Part shown: positions 7,723-15,573 of the stretch, piece after piece
Position numbering within the stretch: position 1 is the stretch's first letter
Layout: every line of letters starts with the position of its first letter
NCBI GenBank assembly: GCA_938005745.1
Contig: CALLMM010000005.1
Location: forward strand, 1 to 33,894
From: an uncultured Chthonomonadales bacterium
GTDB lineage: Bacteria; Armatimonadota; Chthonomonadetes; Chthonomonadales; CAJBBX01
Direction of reading: 5' to 3'
DNA: 33,894 nucleotides
Program-made: the position numbers and the translations under genes
The notes under the pieces: model-generated
What the model was told of the DNA's origin: nothing
What the model saw: the letters and a program-made list of their open reading frames with translations, nothing else
The model's database searches: none

Positions 7723-8778
7723 GTGAGACGCGCATACATCCCGCTCTGTCTGGCGCTGTGTCTGGGCTGCGTGTCAGGCGCGCTGCCGCAGGGGTTCGCC
7801 GAGAACCCCGCCTACCGCTCCGCGCGCGGACCGATCCCGGTGCGTAATCTTCGACCCTATTCGCTTCTCTTTCTGCAGTTTACGCCGGAATCGCCCGACC
7901 TGCTGCCAGCCGGGAAGAGCCGCTTTGCGCTGCAGCTGGACCTTGCCAACAATACGCTTATCCCTGACCCGCAAGAAGGCGCGACCGTGATCGAAGATCA
8001 TGAGCTGCAGCGGCTGCTTCTGATGTGGCGGCAGGGGATAGACGCGAATACCGAGGCGGGGGTCTTTCTGCCGATCCTCTGGCGCAACGGCGGAATCCTG
8101 GATAATATTATCAACGGCTGGCACGATCTCTTCGGTATACGGGGCACGCCCGATACGCCTGCCGGACGCACCGGCTACCGTCTCTACCGCAGCCTGGTCT
8201 ATCTGAAGGATGCCCGGGGCGAAGTGCGGGTAGACCGGGACAATGCGTTCGGCTGGGGGGATGTGTCAGCGACTCTCAAACGGCGTCTGATGCCCGCGAC
8301 GCCCCGATCCGCGCTGGCGATGCGGGTCGGGGTGAAGCTGCCGACCGGCAACCCCGGACTTCTGCTGGGAAGCGGGGGAGCAGATATCGGGCTGTGCGTG
8401 GATACGCGTTACAGTCTCGGTCGCAACATCATCCTGTTTGGCAGCGCGGGCGGCATTCTGATGAGCCGGGCGACCCACGTTCCCGACTCACTGCGCGGTC
8501 TGGCGCAGTTTCTCCTGGCGGTGGAGTATCGCCCGAATAGTCGGGACAGCTTTCTGTGGCAGATAGACGGCAGCGGCGCCGCCGTCCGCACCGGCAGCCG
8601 ATTTGCGGACCGCGCCCATGTCATCGGAACATTCGGCTATCGGCGGGTGCTGGATCGGCATCTGGTTCTGTCGCTCTCCTTCTCCGAAAATGGCGACTAT
8701 CAGAACTACACGACCCCGATCCTCGGTCAGGTCGGTCCCGACTTCACCGCCAGCATGGGGCTGGAGTGGAATCCGTAA
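7723..8778 (+). CDS. DUF3187 family secreted/outer-membrane protein
   Basis: A GTG start with AAGGAG 7 bases upstream gives 351 residues. An N-terminal signal peptide (RRAYIPLCLALCLGCVSGALPQG) is followed by NPAYRSARGPIPVRNLRPYSLLFLQF and long alternating beta segments (LALQLDLANNT, LAMRVGVKLPTG, GFGYRRVL-type strands), ending in an aromatic/proline tail EWNP. This fits DUF3187, proteins of about 320-350 residues predicted to be beta-rich and envelope-located. Their function is unknown. The gene is divergent from the permease and 68 bases upstream of the isomerase-like gene, so it may share a transcript with it. Confidence 0.7.
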   Translation: MRRAYIPLCLALCLGCVSGALPQGFAENPAYRSARGPIPVRNLRPYSLLFLQFTPESPDLLPAGKSRFALQLDLANNTLIPDPQEGATVIEDHELQRLLLMWRQGIDANTEAGVFLPILWRNGGILDNIINGWHDLFGIRGTPDTPAGRTGYRLYRSLVYLKDARGEVRVDRDNAFGWGDVSATLKRRLMPATPRSALAMRVGVKLPTGNPGLLLGSGGADIGLCVDTRYSLGRNIILFGSAGGILMSRATHVPDSLRGLAQFLLAVEYRPNSRDSFLWQIDGSGAAVRTGSRFADRAHVIGTFGYRRVLDRHLVLSLSFSENGDYQNYTTPILGQVGPDFTASMGLEWNP

Positions 8779-8846
8779 CGCGCCGAAGCGTATCCTCGGT
8801 CGCAGAGGCGTTTCAGACACAGGCATCAGGAAAGGAGATCGTCATC

Positions 8847-9734
8847 ATGCAGATAGACAGGCGTTCCCTGCTGACAGGCGGAGCCGTCGCGGGAATCGGG
8901 CTGGCATTGCGGGCGGAGAGCGCTTTCGCCTCGCCGCCGAGTCCGACCACGAAGGCGGAGCTGCATCTGTCAAGCCAGGAGTGGATCATTCCGGGGCAGA
9001 CCCTCAAAGAGAAGATCGCCCGGATGGAGAAGTGGGGCTTTGACGGCATCGAACTGGGCGGCGGGGGGCTTCCCGGCAGAGTGAAAGAGGTGCAGGAGGC
9101 GCTGGCGGGCAGCAGGGTACGGGTCAGCGCCATCTGTGCGGGCTATGCCGGCGCGCTCATCTCCGATCAGGAGTCGGAGCGGCGCAAAGCGGTGGAGAGC
9201 ATGAAGGAGATCCTGGCGGCGGCGGGGGAGTTGAAGTCCACCGGTCTGATCATCGTCCCGGCGTTCAACCATCAGACCAATCTGGACAATAAGACGGCGC
9301 GTAAAATCCTGCTCGATCTGCTGCCGGAGGTGGGTGAGGCGGCGGCAAAAGCCGGGACGCGGGTGCTTCTGGAGCCGCTCAATCGGAACGAGGCGTTCTT
9401 CCTGCGACAGCTTGCCGACGCGGCGGCGATCGCACGCGAGGCGAACCATCCGGGCGTGGCGATGATGGGCGATTTCTATCATATGGGCATTGAGGAGACC
9501 AGCGATATGGGCGCGTTCATCTCCGCCGGACCTTATCTCTATCATGTGCACCTGGCTTCGCGCAAACGCAACCTCCCCGGACAGGATGAGAGGGACTTTA
9601 CGGACGGCTTCAAAGGGCTGAAGATGATCGGCTATCGGCACTACTGCAGCCTGGAGTGCGGGGTGTTGGGGGACCGCGAGACGGAGATCCCGAAATCGGC
9701 GGAGTTTCTGCGAAAGCAGTGGGCGAAAGCCTGA
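8847..9734 (+). CDS. Tat-exported sugar phosphate isomerase/epimerase-like TIM barrel protein
   Basis: The ATG at 8847 has an AAAGGAG site 9 bases upstream and gives 295 residues; longer in-frame extension into the previous gene is spurious. The N-terminus IDRRSLLTGGAVAGIGLAL has a twin-arginine pattern followed by a hydrophobic stretch ending near ESAFA, which suggests Tat export of a folded protein. The barrel has the xylose-isomerase-like (AP endonuclease 2) signature: EKWGFDGIELGGGG, LLEPLNRNEAFFL, GVAMMGDFYHM, YHVHLASRKR and YCSLECG, giving the Glu, Asp, His, Glu metal-binding positions. Related proteins act as hydroxypyruvate isomerases or sugar epimerases. The substrate is unknown; export is unusual enough to suggest a role in external sugar breakdown. 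Confidence 0.8.
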   Translation: MQIDRRSLLTGGAVAGIGLALRAESAFASPPSPTTKAELHLSSQEWIIPGQTLKEKIARMEKWGFDGIELGGGGLPGRVKEVQEALAGSRVRVSAICAGYAGALISDQESERRKAVESMKEILAAAGELKSTGLIIVPAFNHQTNLDNKTARKILLDLLPEVGEAAAKAGTRVLLEPLNRNEAFFLRQLADAAAIAREANHPGVAMMGDFYHMGIEETSDMGAFISAGPYLYHVHLASRKRNLPGQDERDFTDGFKGLKMIGYRHYCSLECGVLGDRETEIPKSAEFLRKQWAKA

Positions 9735-9745
9735 TCGCGCTATCG

Positions 9746-9804
9746 CTTGCAATGACAATCTGATGTGACTGCAGCAGTAGCACTCACCAGATTGTCATTG
9801 CGAG
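9746..9804. repeat. Inverted repeat (hairpin) at convergent gene ends
   Basis: The arms 9746-9762 and 9788-9804 are complementary at 16 of 17 bases, with a 25-base loop. The hairpin sits 11 bases after the isomerase-like stop and can act as a structural terminator. Its right arm is the end of the dispersed repeat at 9801-9832. Confidence 0.75.
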
Positions 9805-11742
9805 GAAGGCGCAAGCCGACCGAAGCAATCTCAAGCAGTCCGCCGGCGTATTCGCCGCAGATGCCTGTGATGTCCGCAGTAAGGGAGTCCGCCATGAAGA
9901 GGCGTTACCGGGGAGTATCGTTTCACTACCACGGAAAAGACCGACGCGGCGTAATCCCGATGAGGCGGCGGAATGGACAACCTGCCGCTCGGGCTTACGA
10001 AGGGGTGTCTCCTCTACAGCGTCATCACCGCGGCGATCGGTCTGACGGCGGTATTCTGGCAGCTTTTCATCCGATACTCCGAACCCCTCAATGTCGTCTG
10101 CTCTGTCTTTCTGCTGCACTTTATCATCTTCGGCTCTCTCGGAATCTGGATGGACCGGCTGCGAAGCAGGATCGCCGCGCTCACCTCGGAAGAGGAGACC
10201 TGCGAGCGGCTGAGGCTGGACCGGGAAGCGCTGGAGCGGTTGACGAAGGAGCAAGGGGTTCTGCCGGTCTACAACATCAATGGGCAGGACTACTACAACC
10301 TGGCGGAACTCACCGACGCCTTGCTGCTCCTGCGACCCGCCTCTGGCCCGGACTCCGAACCTCTGCTGCGGCCCGCAGGCGTCTCTCAGACAACGCCGGA
10401 GCGGCTTGTGCGCCCGGCAGAGACGCAGAAGGACGATCCCTCCGCCTAGCTCCGCCTCCGCCGGACCGCTGGCATCGGAAGGCAGCGCGCTGTACGCCCC
10501 GATGGTCGGCGCGCTTTCACGCGGTCGGGGACGCAGGCGAAGATGGGGGACGTACTCCGACACGGGCGTTCCGGGCTGCGGCTTGCCCGCGAAATCGAGG
10601 TATCGTAGACCAGAGACGCCCTGACCACTGCATGCAGACTTGCCCGTGATCCGGTAGTCCTCCTGCTCCGCCATGAGAAAGCCCGGTGTCTCTCCCGTTC
10701 GGTTATCACGAACGCCCTCCGGAATACGCGCCGTTGGAGGCATCCAGTTATGCGATCCCTCCACGCTTCCCCTGTTCTCGCCAACGATCAGGTCGCTGCC
10801 GATGAAGATATTGTTGTGCGCTACGATCTTCGAGTCGGGCGCGCCGACCTGCAGGAAGCGAATGCGACGATCTCCCGCGATCAGGGTATTGTGAAACAGA
10901 AAGAGGGTTCCGCGCCGGGTTCCTCCCATATCCTGCCCGAAGTCAATGAACTTGCCGTTGTTGCCGGTGCGGTCGGGCTTACTGAGGACGACATTGCCGA
11001 TCATGACTACGTGGCTATGTTCGGCGCGCGTCTGCTCACCGTCTACCAGCGAAAGCTCTCCTTCGTTGGAGTAGGCGATGTAGTTGTAAAGCAGCTCGAC
11101 ATATCGCCCCCGGCTCTTGAAGTTCATGCCGGCGACGGCGTCATGGAGGTAGCAGCCGCGCACGGTGGTGCGGTCACCCTCCAGGTAGAGGTTGTGGGCG
11201 TACCCGTTGAACTTTTCAGGGCTGCCGTTGAAGGCAATCTCGCACGCCTCAATGTTCAGCAGGTCATTGGCGTTGGACATGATCCCCATGTCGCATCGGG
11301 TGATCTTGCAGCGGCGAATGGCGGTATTTCTCGCCCCGACAACGCGGATGCCCGCCCCGTTGAAGCTGCGGTTGCGGGCGCTGCGAAATTCCAGGTTCTC
11401 AATCACATAGTGATCGCCTTCGATCTGGAACAGCGCGCGGGGGACGCTGCCCGCGCCGTGAACGTCCAGACCGGTTCCATCGAAAACGGGGCGCTCCGCC
11501 CCGACCCCGATCAGACGGATGGGGCGTTCGGCGGTTCCGCTCTCCCTCCATCGGCGCATCTCGCGGTAGACGCCGGGATAGATCTCCACCGTGTCGCCCG
11601 GCTTCAGCGCGGGCAGCGCGGTGAGAGCGGGATAGGGCTTTCCGGGTCCGACAGCATAGATCTCGCTGCGCGTCTCGCACGCCAGGAGCGTCATCAGAAG
11701 AACGCCGGGAAGCAATGCACGGAACAGGGGATATGTCGTCAT
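9784..11742 (-). CDS. Secreted right-handed parallel beta-helix protein, with doubtful C-terminal antisense extension
   Basis: The start is taken at the ATG at 11742, giving a signal peptide (LFRALLPGVLLMTLLAC, possibly lipidated); the longer start at 11769 coincides with a likely promoter -10. Residues about 25-430 form a parallel beta-helix: PGDTVEIYPGVYRE, ENLEFRSARNRSFNGAGIRV, NTAIRRCKITRCDMGIMSN and HNLYLEGDRTTVRGCYLHD. These folds occur in polysaccharide lyases and alginate epimerases. The natural end, SAPTIGAY near 10500, is followed by no stop in frame. The frame continues another 220 residues antisense to a membrane-protein gene and then through a dispersed repeat (RSACAFLAMTIW). That extension looks non-coding; the true end is probably near 10446. 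Confidence 0.75.
   Translation of the reverse strand: MTTYPLFRALLPGVLLMTLLACETRSEIYAVGPGKPYPALTALPALKPGDTVEIYPGVYREMRRWRESGTAERPIRLIGVGAERPVFDGTGLDVHGAGSVPRALFQIEGDHYVIENLEFRSARNRSFNGAGIRVVGARNTAIRRCKITRCDMGIMSNANDLLNIEACEIAFNGSPEKFNGYAHNLYLEGDRTTVRGCYLHDAVAGMNFKSRGRYVELLYNYIAYSNEGELSLVDGEQTRAEHSHVVMIGNVVLSKPDRTGNNGKFIDFGQDMGGTRRGTLFLFHNTLIAGDRRIRFLQVGAPDSKIVAHNNIFIGSDLIVGENRGSVEGSHNWMPPTARIPEGVRDNRTGETPGFLMAEQEDYRITGKSACSGQGVSGLRYLDFAGKPQPGTPVSEYVPHLRLRPRPRESAPTIGAYSALPSDASGPAEAELGGGIVLLRLCRAHKPLRRCLRDACGPQQRFGVRARGGSQEQQGVGEFRQVVVVLPIDVVDRQNPLLLRQPLQRFPVQPQPLAGLLFRGERGDPASQPVHPDSERAEDDKVQQKDRADDIEGFGVSDEKLPEYRRQTDRRGDDAVEETPLRKPERQVVHSAASSGLRRVGLFRGSETILPGNASSWRTPLLRTSQASAANTPADCLRLLRSACAFLAMTIW
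9801..9832 (-). repeat. Dispersed repeat, copy 1
   Basis: Read on the minus strand, these 32 bases match 28723-28754 on the plus strand at 29 of 32 positions. Adjacent bases (GTCATTGCGAG at 9794-9804) resemble the GTCATGGCGAG at 28677-28687 of the other copy. Elements with this kind of sequence are scattered through many GC-rich genomes. Confidence 0.7.
9973..10449 (+). CDS. Small two-helix membrane protein with coiled-coil tail, unknown function
   Basis: The ATG has GAGGCGG upstream and gives 158 residues. Two membrane helices are visible, about residues 11-32 (CLLYSVITAAIGLTAVFWQL) and 39-58 (VVCSVFLLHFIIFGSLGIW). A charged helical stretch follows (about 62-98, RLRSRIAALTSEEETCERLR), then VLPVYNINGQDYYNLAELTDALLLL and a Pro/Ser-rich tail. 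Third codon positions are strongly G/C, as in neighbouring real genes, which favours this frame over the antisense extension of the beta-helix frame. I do not recognise the family. Confidence 0.65.
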   Translation: MDNLPLGLTKGCLLYSVITAAIGLTAVFWQLFIRYSEPLNVVCSVFLLHFIIFGSLGIWMDRLRSRIAALTSEEETCERLRLDREALERLTKEQGVLPVYNINGQDYYNLAELTDALLLLRPASGPDSEPLLRPAGVSQTTPERLVRPAETQKDDPSA

Positions 11743-11854
11743 GATGTACACTCTTGAATCTAGGATCATATTATTGTATCACGGAACGGAATCGTTCGAC
11801 GCTGCGTAGATGACAAACGGGTGAAAATGGTCTCCAGATTCGCTCGATTTCAGG

Positions 11855-11860
11855 TATAAT
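11855..11860 (+). promoter_or_regulatory. Probable -10 element for the FmdB-like gene
   Basis: A perfect TATAAT lies 35 bases before the GTG start of the zinc ribbon gene. No convincing -35 is visible at 16-18 bases. Confidence 0.5.
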
Positions 11861-11895
11861 TGTGGACGCAAAATCTTTTCGCGAGGTGATGCATC

Positions 11896-12162
11896 GTGCC
11901 AACCTATGGTTATGAGTGTAATTCCTGTAAAGAGCGTTTCGAGGTATTTCAGAAGATCACGGAGGAGCCTCTGACGATCCATGACGGGTGCGGGGGGCAG
12001 GTGCGCCGCCTGCTCTATCCGGTCGGTATTGTCTTTAAAGGCTCCGGTTTCTATGTAAACGACTACGCCAGAAAGTCCAACGGCTCCTCGGGGACGTCCG
12101 GTTCGAGCGCCGATGCGAAGACCGAGACGAAGTCAGAGACCGCCCCTGCACCCGTCTCCTGA
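11896..12162 (+). CDS. FmdB family zinc ribbon protein
   Basis: The 88-residue protein starts at a GTG with GAGGTG 7 bases upstream. It opens with PTYGYECNSCKERFEVFQ, the FmdB signature, giving Cys8 and Cys11. The second half of the usual metal site (normally C-P-x-C-G) reads HDGCGGQVRRLL, so His29 with Cys32 may replace the second Cys pair. VGIVFKGSGFYVNDYA is the conserved FmdB end, followed by a Ser/Thr/Ala-rich disordered tail. The family is named from regulation of formamidase genes but its role is generally unknown. It is flanked downstream by a two-way terminator. Confidence 0.88.
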   Translation: MPTYGYECNSCKERFEVFQKITEEPLTIHDGCGGQVRRLLYPVGIVFKGSGFYVNDYARKSNGSSGTSGSSADAKTETKSETAPAPVS

Positions 12163-12205
12163 GGCCCGCGTCGCTGCTGATGCCGTCGGCATCGGGCATA
12201 GAATG

Positions 12206-12241
12206 AAAAAAAAAGCCAGCCGCGCAACGCGGCTGGCTTTT
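12206..12241. terminator. Bidirectional intrinsic terminator between convergent genes
   Basis: A 10-bp GC stem (12215-12224 with 12228-12237) and 3-base loop, extended by A and T runs on both sides. On the minus strand it ends in nine or more T, closing the LysM gene; on the plus strand a shorter T run closes the FmdB-like gene. Confidence 0.9.
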
Positions 12242-12257
12242 AGATTATGGGGAGCGC

Positions 12258-13883
12258 CTATTTCTTGCTCTCAATCAGGAGGTTGCCGGATCGGGGGTCG
12301 AAGTTGATCTTCACATCCAGGGCGTCCCGGATGAAGGAGAGGGGAACGATGGTGCGTCCACGATCGAGGTAGGGGGTGCGCTCCATAGTCAGGGACTGGT
12401 TGTTCACCAGTGCGTTGGGGTTTCCGATCTTGATTTCGATCTCGCGGGTATTATTGACGGCGCGCACGGTCTGCGCCTCTCCGCCATACCAGAAGAGCCG
12501 TCCGCCCGTATACTCGAAGATGTGGCGGAAGGGAGCCAGTTTCACGCCGCCTTCGATGCGCGGCGGAACGTCAAAGGCGATCCGCGTGCCGTTGAAGACC
12601 ACATCGAACGCGCCCATGCGCGGCACAACCAGCGACGAGCCGGGCTTCAAGGGAGCGCTGGCGTTAAGGTTGTTGAGGCGGGTGATGTCCTGCGCGCGAA
12701 CGCCCGTGCGGCGGCTGATGCTCTCCAGCGTATCGCCCGGCTGTACCATCACGGAGCTGGCGGCGCTGCGGATCGGGGCGACCACGGTGACGGAGCCTCC
12801 TCCGGAGAGTCCCGGAAGAGCCGGGCGGGGGACGCTCGCCAGCGGGATGCGGCTGTCGGGCTGCACCACCGCGCCGCCAGTCATGCGGGGGGTGGGGCGG
12901 GGCAGGGAGAGCGAGGAGCCGATGACGGCGGGACTGCCGGCGGTCGGAGCGGTGGTCGAGCCGTAGCCCAGAGAGGTAGGCTCAACCGCGCGTATATCGC
13001 CCGGGCTGGCGATGGAGCGTCTTGCGGTGCCGGCTTCGATCATCGGGCGGGCGGTCAGATTGGGGGTTACCGCGCCCAGCCCCGCTCTGGCTCCTGCCGG
13101 GTCCACTTTCGGCTTCGCCAGTTCGCGCGGAGTATCGGTCGGCAGAACGAGCGGTCTGGTCTTCAGTTGACCGCGTAGGTCCTCCACCTTCTCCTGCCGC
13201 GAGGTCTCTCCGGAGGCGTTGTTCACGTTCACGTGAATCGGGCGCGCCTTGATCGGAGAGAGCGAATCGGGGGTCTGCGTCCAGGCTTCCAGCAGATGCC
13301 ATCCGTTGGGCACTTTGGTGGTATCCCAGACATACTCATACGGGGGATAGTTGCGAAGCACCTTCAGCTCTTTGTTGACGAAGAAGGAGACGTAGGGCTT
13401 CTGCTTCTGGACATCCTCCGCCACCTGGACGCGCACGGTCACCACGCCGCTGATCTGCACGCCGTTTTGCGGGTAGGCGATGCGCACGGGGGCGGAGAGG
13501 TCTGCGCCCGGAATGCGTATCCTCCCGGTGGCGACGACCGCTTTCCCGTCCTGGCTGAAGGCTCTCACCAGAACGGTGTGATCGCCCTCGGTAAGCTGGA
13601 GGGTCTCCAGCGTGAAGGTGATGATTCCGCGCGTCTGCATGGTATTCAACTGCCGCTTGGCAATCAGCGCGTTATCGAGGTAGAGTTCGACACTGTCCAC
13701 CACGCTTCCCCGAAAGCTGACATCCAGCGACAGGCGGTCGCCGATGCTGGAGGGGTCGGGCGTGAGGATGGAGAGCTGCAGTCCGGTGGCGGACCGTGTT
13801 TGCTGGGCAAGCGCAGCCGGGGGACGAACCGCCAGGATGCCCAGAGTTCCCGCTAACACGAGAGCGCAGGCCAACCTCTTCAT
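12258..13883 (-). CDS. Secreted LysM and copper-amine-oxidase-N domain protein
   Basis: The ATG at 13883 (preceded by GGGAGG at 12 bases, with a TTG at 13892 as alternative) starts a clear signal peptide, KRLACALVLAGTLGILAVRPPAALA. Two Ig-like beta domains follow (about residues 30-125 and 130-220; for example NGVQISGVVTVRVQVAED and PYEYVWDTTKVPNGWHLL). A Pro/Ser/Gly-rich linker covers about 225-375. A LysM domain (VMVQPGDTLESISRRTG to LKPGSSLVVP, about 380-425) would bind peptidoglycan. The C-terminus (about 435-541) is a copper amine oxidase N-terminal-like domain, ending TIVPLSFIRDALDVKINFD. This domain is common in secreted proteins without oxidase activity. It is probably a cell-wall-attached protein of unknown ligand. 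Confidence 0.85.
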   Translation of the reverse strand: MKRLACALVLAGTLGILAVRPPAALAQQTRSATGLQLSILTPDPSSIGDRLSLDVSFRGSVVDSVELYLDNALIAKRQLNTMQTRGIITFTLETLQLTEGDHTVLVRAFSQDGKAVVATGRIRIPGADLSAPVRIAYPQNGVQISGVVTVRVQVAEDVQKQKPYVSFFVNKELKVLRNYPPYEYVWDTTKVPNGWHLLEAWTQTPDSLSPIKARPIHVNVNNASGETSRQEKVEDLRGQLKTRPLVLPTDTPRELAKPKVDPAGARAGLGAVTPNLTARPMIEAGTARRSIASPGDIRAVEPTSLGYGSTTAPTAGSPAVIGSSLSLPRPTPRMTGGAVVQPDSRIPLASVPRPALPGLSGGGSVTVVAPIRSAASSVMVQPGDTLESISRRTGVRAQDITRLNNLNASAPLKPGSSLVVPRMGAFDVVFNGTRIAFDVPPRIEGGVKLAPFRHIFEYTGGRLFWYGGEAQTVRAVNNTREIEIKIGNPNALVNNQSLTMERTPYLDRGRTIVPLSFIRDALDVKINFDPRSGNLLIESKK

Positions 13884-13962
13884 TGCGTTCAAGCGCCTCC
13901 CTTGAGGGTGTGGATTTAGGAGTGTGACTGCGATAATGGCTGGTCAGAGATGAAGGCATCCA

Positions 13963-13992
13963 AATCTATCATATTCTTCACCGCTCTGTCAA
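13963..13992 (-). promoter_or_regulatory. Sigma-70-type promoter for the LysM protein gene
   Basis: TTGACA (13987-13992) and TAGATT (13963-13968) are separated by 18 bases on the minus strand, giving a leader of about 70 bases. The 13884-14151 stretch is a divergent promoter region holding this and the rpmE promoter. Confidence 0.6.
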
Positions 13993-14070
13993 CCCTGTCC
14001 TGCAAGAAAAAAGGAGATTTCCCGGTTAGATTCGCGGGCGGCGACGCTTTTTACAGGATGTGGGGAACCG

Positions 14071-14100
14071 TTGCGACAGCCCGCCGATATCTGATATAAT
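14071..14100 (+). promoter_or_regulatory. Sigma-70-type promoter for rpmE and following genes
   Basis: TTGCGA (14071-14076) and a perfect TATAAT (14095-14100) are separated by 18 bases. The start point near 14107 leaves about 45 bases before the rpmE ATG. Confidence 0.75.
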
Positions 14101-14151
14101 GACACGTCAGTTCCGGGGTTGAACCCGAAAGAGATGAGGTGAGATATTTCG

Positions 14152-14355
14152 ATGAAAGCCGGAATACATCCGCAGTATCAGGAGGCGACCGTCGTCTGCG
14201 CCTGCGGCAATACGTTTCAGACTCGCTCGACGAAATCCAGCATCCGCGTGGAGATCTGCTCGATGTGCCATCCGTTCTACACCGGAAAGCAGAAGATCGT
14301 GGACACCGAGGGGCGCGTCGAGAAATTCATGCAAAAGTATAAGATGAAGTCCTGA
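14152..14355 (+). CDS. rpmE: 50S ribosomal protein L31 (zinc-binding form)
   Basis: At 67 residues it has normal L31 length. It begins [19 protein letters not shown] and contains [15 protein letters not shown]. The four cysteines at 16, 18, 36 and 39 place it in the C+ (zinc-binding) class. A GAGGTGAG site lies upstream of the ATG. L31 bridges the two ribosomal subunits. It leads a cluster with DUF1385, prfA and prmC that is conserved in several Gram-positive and related phyla. Confidence 0.97.
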   Translation: MKAGIHPQYQEATVVCACGNTFQTRSTKSSIRVEICSMCHPFYTGKQKIVDTEGRVEKFMQKYKMKS

Positions 14356-14416
14356 TCCTGTGGAACAACAGACGGGAGAGGCGTTATAACCGCGAAAAGG
14401 TGAGGGCAGGCATTGC

Positions 14417-15460
14417 ATGAGCGATAAGTTTCAGTACGGCGGACAGGCGGTGATCGAGGGAGTGATGATGCGCAGCCCGCGCTTTGTCGCCGTCGCCTGT
14501 CGGAAGCCGGATCGCACGATTGTCGTTCAGGCAGAACCGGTAGAGAAGTCCATCATCGGCAAGTTCCTCTGGCTCAACCGTCCGTTTCTGCGCGGGTCGC
14601 TCGCGCTGCTGGACGCGATGGCGCTGGGCGCAAAGGCGCTCTCCTTCTCCGCCAATGTGCAGGCGGAGGAGATCGGAAAAGAGAAGAGGAAGCCGGACGC
14701 GGCGGAGCAGGCTTCTGCCGCCGCGTCTGCCGCCCTGATGACCCCCTCCGCCGTCTCAACCGACAGCCCGCGTCCCGGCGCGATCAGCAGCATCGCCATC
14801 GGCATGACCCTGGCGATCTCCTTCGTCTTCGGGCTGGGGCTGTTCGTTGCGCTGCCAACCCTGATCACGCAGTTGGCGCAGAACAACGGTCTGCACCACA
14901 AGATCACCCTCAACCTGCTGGACGGCGTAATCAGTCTCAGCCTGTTTCTGGGCTATATCGCGCTGATCTCGCGCATGGAGAATATCCGGCGGGTCTTTCA
15001 GTATCACGGCGCGGAGCATAAGGCGATCAATGCGCTGGAATCGGGAGAGGAGCTGTCGCTGGAGAACGCGGTGCGCTCCTCCCGGATACATCCCCGCTGC
15101 GGAACGAGCTTTGTCATCATCGTGCTGCTGATCACCGTGATCGTTCACGCGATTCTGCCTCGCCCGGAGAGCTACCCGATCCGTCTGATGTTCCACCTGT
15201 CGCTGATCCCGCTGCTGGCGGGAACCTCGTATGAGATCATCCGTCTCGCCGGCAAGTACCGGCATCTGCCCTGGCTGGGCGCGCTGCTGGCGCCCGGACA
15301 GTGGACGCAGCGATTGACGACCCGCGAACCGGATCCCGATCAGGTGGAGGTCGCGCTGGCTGCGCTCAACGCCGTGATGAACTGCGAGGCGGAGCGCGCG
15401 GCGGCGGAGAAGGCAAAAGAGCAGGCAAAGGTGGATACGGCGGTACAGGCGGTCGCTTAG
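14417..15460 (+). CDS. DUF1385 (YqhQ-like) membrane protein
   Basis: The 347-residue protein starts KFQYGGQAVIEGVMMRSP, the hallmark of DUF1385, and contains the conserved YHGAEHKAINALESGEEL and HPRCGTSFV. Several membrane helices are visible: SIAIGMTLAISFVFGLGLFV, LNLLDGVISLSLFLGYIALI, FVIIVLLITVIVHAIL and LMFHLSLIPLLAGTSYEII. The C-terminus is an Ala/Glu/Lys-rich helix. Function is not established; the gene is repeatedly found beside rpmE, prfA and prmC. It lies 61 bases after rpmE and is followed by a terminator hairpin, so prfA may be expressed partly on its own. Confidence 0.9.
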   Translation: MSDKFQYGGQAVIEGVMMRSPRFVAVACRKPDRTIVVQAEPVEKSIIGKFLWLNRPFLRGSLALLDAMALGAKALSFSANVQAEEIGKEKRKPDAAEQASAAASAALMTPSAVSTDSPRPGAISSIAIGMTLAISFVFGLGLFVALPTLITQLAQNNGLHHKITLNLLDGVISLSLFLGYIALISRMENIRRVFQYHGAEHKAINALESGEELSLENAVRSSRIHPRCGTSFVIIVLLITVIVHAILPRPESYPIRLMFHLSLIPLLAGTSYEIIRLAGKYRHLPWLGALLAPGQWTQRLTTREPDPDQVEVALAALNAVMNCEAERAAAEKAKEQAKVDTAVQAVA

Positions 15461-15470
15461 CGTGATTGCG

Positions 15471-15526
15471 GCGAGGGGATGCGGACAGAGGCGAAACCTG
15501 CCTCTGCAGCCATCCCCTCGCTTTTT
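15471..15526 (+). terminator. Intrinsic terminator or attenuator between DUF1385 and prfA
   Basis: The arms 15471-15481 and 15511-15521 pair over 11 bases, enclosing a smaller inner stem (AGAGGC with GCCTCT), and are followed by TTTTT at 15522-15526. It would separate rpmE-DUF1385 from prfA-prmC or regulate read-through. I see no clear promoter between it and prfA. Confidence 0.8.
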
Positions 15527-15573
15527 GCTGTGTGCCGGAGAGCGTTTTTTTCTGATGAGGATGGGAGGCGAAG

